Made by a program: the position numbers and the translations under genes
In this document: piece by piece, positions 22,016-24,541 of the stretch
How positions within the stretch are numbered: position 1 is the stretch's first letter
Layout: every line of letters begins with the position of its first letter
Source of the DNA: Scalindua_A sp046757465
GTDB taxonomy: Bacteria; Planctomycetota; Brocadiia; Brocadiales; Scalinduaceae
Length of the DNA stretch: 24,541 nucleotides
Direction of reading: 5' to 3'
Assembly (NCBI GenBank): GCA_046757465.1
Contig: JBHHYH010000046.1
Location: forward strand, 1 to 24,541
The notes under the pieces: generated by a model
The model's input: the letters and a program-made list of their open reading frames with translations, nothing else
The model's database searches: none
Told to the model about the DNA's origin: nothing

Positions 22016-23521
22016 ATGTTTATAAAATTTTCAAATTTGCTACGTTATAAGGTAATAATCTGCTTTGTTTTTCTGTTTATATTCAGCCACATAGTTTTTG
22101 CAGAAGATGAAGTCGAAAAGTTAAGACGAGATCTCTTAGAGTTGGAGAAAATTGCAAATCCATTCGTACAAATTTTCCAAAAAGTGTCGAGTTTAGTTGG
22201 GCCTTCAGTTGTAAGTATTGTGGCGGAAGGTATGTACGGAACTTCTACGGACCCACATGATAAATTCCCTTCTCCTTTCTTTAATCCAAAGGAAAATGGT
22301 AAAGAAAAACCTCATCATCACAGGCCAAGTTTTGGTTCCGGTATCATAGTGGAAAAAACAGGGTATATACTTACTAACTTTCACGTTATAGACGGCTTCG
22401 AAAATGGGAGGATAACCGCAACATTACATAACGGGGATAAATACGATGCAGCAATTGTTGGTAAAGATTCAAATACAGACTTGGCAATCTTGAAGATTGC
22501 ATGTGATAATCTTAGACAGGTTGTTTTTGGAGACTCAAAAAGTGTAAAGGTTGGAGATTGGGTCATTGCTATTGGTAGTCCTTTTGGATATAGTCAGACT
22601 GTTTCGGCTGGTATAGTAAGCGCGGTAGGGAGAACCCATGTCACGCCATTTCCAAAACCTTTCGCATACGAAAATTTTATTCAGACTGATGCGGCAATTA
22701 ATCCAGGTAATAGTGGAGGTCCGCTTGTAAATTTACGTGGTGAGGTTATCGGTGTTAATTCTGCAATTGCAACACGAACAGGTGGATCACAGGGCGTCGG
22801 CTTTGCAATTTCTGCCGAGATTGCAAATGAAGTTATCTATGATCTTATCGAAAAAGGAAGGGTAGTAAGGGGGTATCTGGGTGTAGGAATTCAGGATATA
22901 AATGAAGGGCTGGCTTCATATCTAAGTTTAAGTGACAAAAGTGATATATTGAGGAAGTTTGGATTGGATTCTGATAAAGGAGCCTTCATCTCAGAGGTGT
23001 GGGGCGATACACCCGCATCAAAGGGAGGAATTCATCCTGGAGATGTAATCATTGAGTTTAATGATCAAAACATTTCTGATGCTAATGACCTACAGAGCGC
23101 CATAAGGGCATCGGCAGTTGATGAAGAAGTTACAGTAAAAGTTATTCGTAATAAAAGAGAGAAATTACTTGCCGTTATAATTGACCAACAACCTGAGAAT
23201 ATGTCCGGGAAAACATTTGTAACTGTTATGGAACATCTTGAGCCAACTAACTTTAATATGGGTTTAACTGTCACAGATCTGACCTCAGAAGAGGCAGAGG
23301 TAATGGGTTATGAAAAAGTACGCGGAGTACTTGTAAAACACGTTGAAAGTGGTAGTCCTGCAGAAAGGGCAGGAATATTACCTGGTGACATAATACTAAA
23401 GGTTGGTTCGAAGGATGTTAATTCAATTGAAGAATTCCAGTCAGCTTTGAAGGGGTTTGTAGAGAGAGGTTTATCTGTTTCAGTATTTATAAAATTAAAG
23501 GGTTTTGTCACCTTGAAATAA
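22016..23521 (+). CDS. htrA: Second HtrA/DegP-family periplasmic serine protease
   Basis: A 501-residue paralog of the protease at 14180-15700. It has a signal peptide (hydrophobic residues 12-28, ending in VFAED), a short coiled segment, then the protease domain with His123 (TNFHVIDG), Asp155 (NTDLAILKI) and Ser233 (NPGNSGGPL). The region before the His (about 72-105) is a Pro/His-rich loop (KPHHHRP). PDZ1 (about 285-390) carries an extra segment, SYLSLSDKSDILRKFG, absent from the other copy. PDZ2 (about 414-500) is complete. The start is the first possible one. The predicted promoter makes the message leaderless, unlike the other htrA with its strong ribosome site. The upstream 18-bp inverted repeat suggests separate regulation. 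Confidence 0.95.
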   Translation: MFIKFSNLLRYKVIICFVFLFIFSHIVFAEDEVEKLRRDLLELEKIANPFVQIFQKVSSLVGPSVVSIVAEGMYGTSTDPHDKFPSPFFNPKENGKEKPHHHRPSFGSGIIVEKTGYILTNFHVIDGFENGRITATLHNGDKYDAAIVGKDSNTDLAILKIACDNLRQVVFGDSKSVKVGDWVIAIGSPFGYSQTVSAGIVSAVGRTHVTPFPKPFAYENFIQTDAAINPGNSGGPLVNLRGEVIGVNSAIATRTGGSQGVGFAISAEIANEVIYDLIEKGRVVRGYLGVGIQDINEGLASYLSLSDKSDILRKFGLDSDKGAFISEVWGDTPASKGGIHPGDVIIEFNDQNISDANDLQSAIRASAVDEEVTVKVIRNKREKLLAVIIDQQPENMSGKTFVTVMEHLEPTNFNMGLTVTDLTSEEAEVMGYEKVRGVLVKHVESGSPAERAGILPGDIILKVGSKDVNSIEEFQSALKGFVERGLSVSVFIKLKGFVTLK

Positions 23522-23564
23522 GTTAACTCCTTTTTTCAACATTCTCTGCTCACTAAATGGCAGT

Positions 23565-24541
23565 TTATTTCTTCTTCTTAGTGGCAGTTTTTGACTTACT
23601 TCTCCCTCCTCTTCCTTTCTTTTTAGGAGCTTTTTCAGCAAGATCAAGGCACTCCTCAAGAGTCAGATCTTTAGGTTCTTTGCCCTTAGGTATTCTGACA
23701 TTCTTTTTCCCAACTTTTATATAAGGCCCGTACCGGCCGTTTAGAACTTGCACGTCAGGGTTTTCGCCAAATGATTTGATGAATTTTTCAGCATCAGCTT
23801 TGCGCTTGGTTTCTATTAATTCAATAGCTCTGTCTTGCTCGATAGTATAGGGGTCATCATCATCTGTTAAGGAAACAAACTTATTGTCGTGTCGAATATA
23901 TGGTCCAAACCTACCAATTGCAGCAGTAATTACTTTACCTTCATAAGTACTAACTTTTCTTGGAAGTTTAAATAAGTCTAATGCTTCTTCAAAAGTGATA
24001 GTTTCCATCAACTGCCCCTTTAGCAGACTGGCGTATTTAGGTTTTTCTTCTTCGCCAAGTTCCTCAGTAGTTCCGAGTTGTGCCATAGGGCCGAATGGTC
24101 CCAATCTGACCAATACGGTTCTCCCTGTTTCAGGGTCCTTACCAAGTTCTTTTGATGTGTCTACTTCTGACCGGTCTATTGCCTCCGTAATTTTTACCTT
24201 TTCGTGGAAACTTTCATAAAATGTGCCAATCATTTTATCCCATTCCAGCTTGCCGATGGCAATATCGTCGAATTCCTTTTCTATAGACGCCGTAAATGAA
24301 TAATCTATTTCTCTTGGAAAATTTTCAACGAGGAAGTCATTGACTATCCTTGCTATGTCTGTTGGGAAAAGCTTAGCTTTTTCAGCACCCGTAATTTCCT
24401 TTCTTGTGTGGGTATTAACCTCGTTGTTTGCTAAGATCAATTCCTGATATTGTCTCTCCTTACCATCTCTGTGTTCCTTAAGTACATATCCTCTTTTTTG
24501 TATGGTAGAAATGGTGGGTGCATAGGTAGATGGTCTGCCTA
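23565..24541 (-). CDS. topA: DNA topoisomerase I, C-terminal part (runs off the window)
   Basis: This is the 3' part of a type IA topoisomerase, which relaxes negative supercoils by single-strand passage. The frame stays open to the right edge, where GRPSTYAPTISTIQKRGYV can be read upstream of the first ORF-like start, so the gene is cut by the window and not by a mutation. The end of the core domain is followed by three glycine-rich C-terminal repeats: TVLVRLGPFGPMAQLG, VITAAIGRFGPYIRHDN and VLNGRYGPYIKVGKKN. A Lys/Ser-rich tail (GRGGRSKSKTATKKKK) closes the protein. No CxxC zinc fingers are present, so the C-terminus is of the zinc-free repeat type. It is convergent with the second htrA, with 43 bases between and no strong terminator. 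The active-site tyrosine lies outside the window. Confidence 0.95.
   Translation of the reverse strand, partial: GRPSTYAPTISTIQKRGYVLKEHRDGKERQYQELILANNEVNTHTRKEITGAEKAKLFPTDIARIVNDFLVENFPREIDYSFTASIEKEFDDIAIGKLEWDKMIGTFYESFHEKVKITEAIDRSEVDTSKELGKDPETGRTVLVRLGPFGPMAQLGTTEELGEEEKPKYASLLKGQLMETITFEEALDLFKLPRKVSTYEGKVITAAIGRFGPYIRHDNKFVSLTDDDDPYTIEQDRAIELIETKRKADAEKFIKSFGENPDVQVLNGRYGPYIKVGKKNVRIPKGKEPKDLTLEECLDLAEKAPKKKGRGGRSKSKTATKKKK

Noticed and set aside
24438..24541. Truncated or frameshifted topA with an internal start
   Set aside because: The frame continues upstream in topoisomerase sequence to the window edge, so the truncation is only the end of the supplied sequence.

Overview
This is a 24.5-kb, AT-rich bacterial chromosome segment. 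It has tightly packed, often overlapping genes, no rRNA, tRNA or CRISPR array, and only small or non-autonomous repeats. The gene mix is a Ni-Fe carbon monoxide dehydrogenase (CooS), a cobalamin-binding radical SAM enzyme, a two-subunit-E1 2-oxoacid dehydrogenase with its own lipoylation genes, two HtrA proteases, and a class II fructose-bisphosphatase-like domain fused to TPRs. This suggests an anaerobic or microaerophilic environmental bacterium. A planctomycete of the anammox type (Brocadiales, e.g. Scalindua/Kuenenia-like) is my best guess, but it is inference from gene flavour and base composition; no phylogenetic marker settles it.

Layout. (1) 1-2250 is a small accessory region with two toxin-antitoxin-like modules, both on the minus strand. 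One is a three-gene set ending in a MNT/AbiEii-type nucleotidyltransferase; the other is a canonical DinJ-YafQ pair. The two share a matching promoter element. (2) 2248-6952 (minus) is a translationally coupled operon for E1-alpha, E1-beta, E2, LipB and LipA. Together these make a 2-oxoacid dehydrogenase (pyruvate or branched-chain) and the lipoyl cofactor its E2 needs; E3 is not in the window. (3) 7065-9361 (minus) holds cooS followed by a half-length ferritin-like gene with its own near-consensus promoter. (4) 9362-9732 is a structured divergent promoter region leading to a B12-binding radical SAM gene on the plus strand. It is followed by an 877-residue GlpX-like/TPR/helix-hairpin-helix protein and the first HtrA protease, closed by a strong bidirectional terminator. 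(5) 15759-18453 (minus) is a compact plsC-nitrilase-nifS operon. (6) 18454-18842 carries a 174-bp MITE-like element with 23-bp perfect terminal inverted repeats, plus a REP-like palindrome. (7) proC is coupled to a DUF4384-like exported protein on the plus strand. (8) A dTMP kinase overlapping a small membrane protein (minus) diverges from a second HtrA gene (plus). The control region between them contains an 18-bp perfect inverted repeat and a promoter that would give an essentially leaderless htrA mRNA. (9) The 3' part of topA (minus) runs off the right edge.

The most novel item is the protein at 11321-13954. It keeps the GlpX fold signature, but two remembered metal-ligand aspartates are replaced, and it is fused to TPR repeats and a ComEA/GspK-like helix-hairpin-helix. 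It reads as a pseudoenzyme turned into a sensor or scaffold. The two TA-like modules under a shared promoter element, the half-ferritin beside CooS, and the mobile element abutting plsC are the next most interesting.
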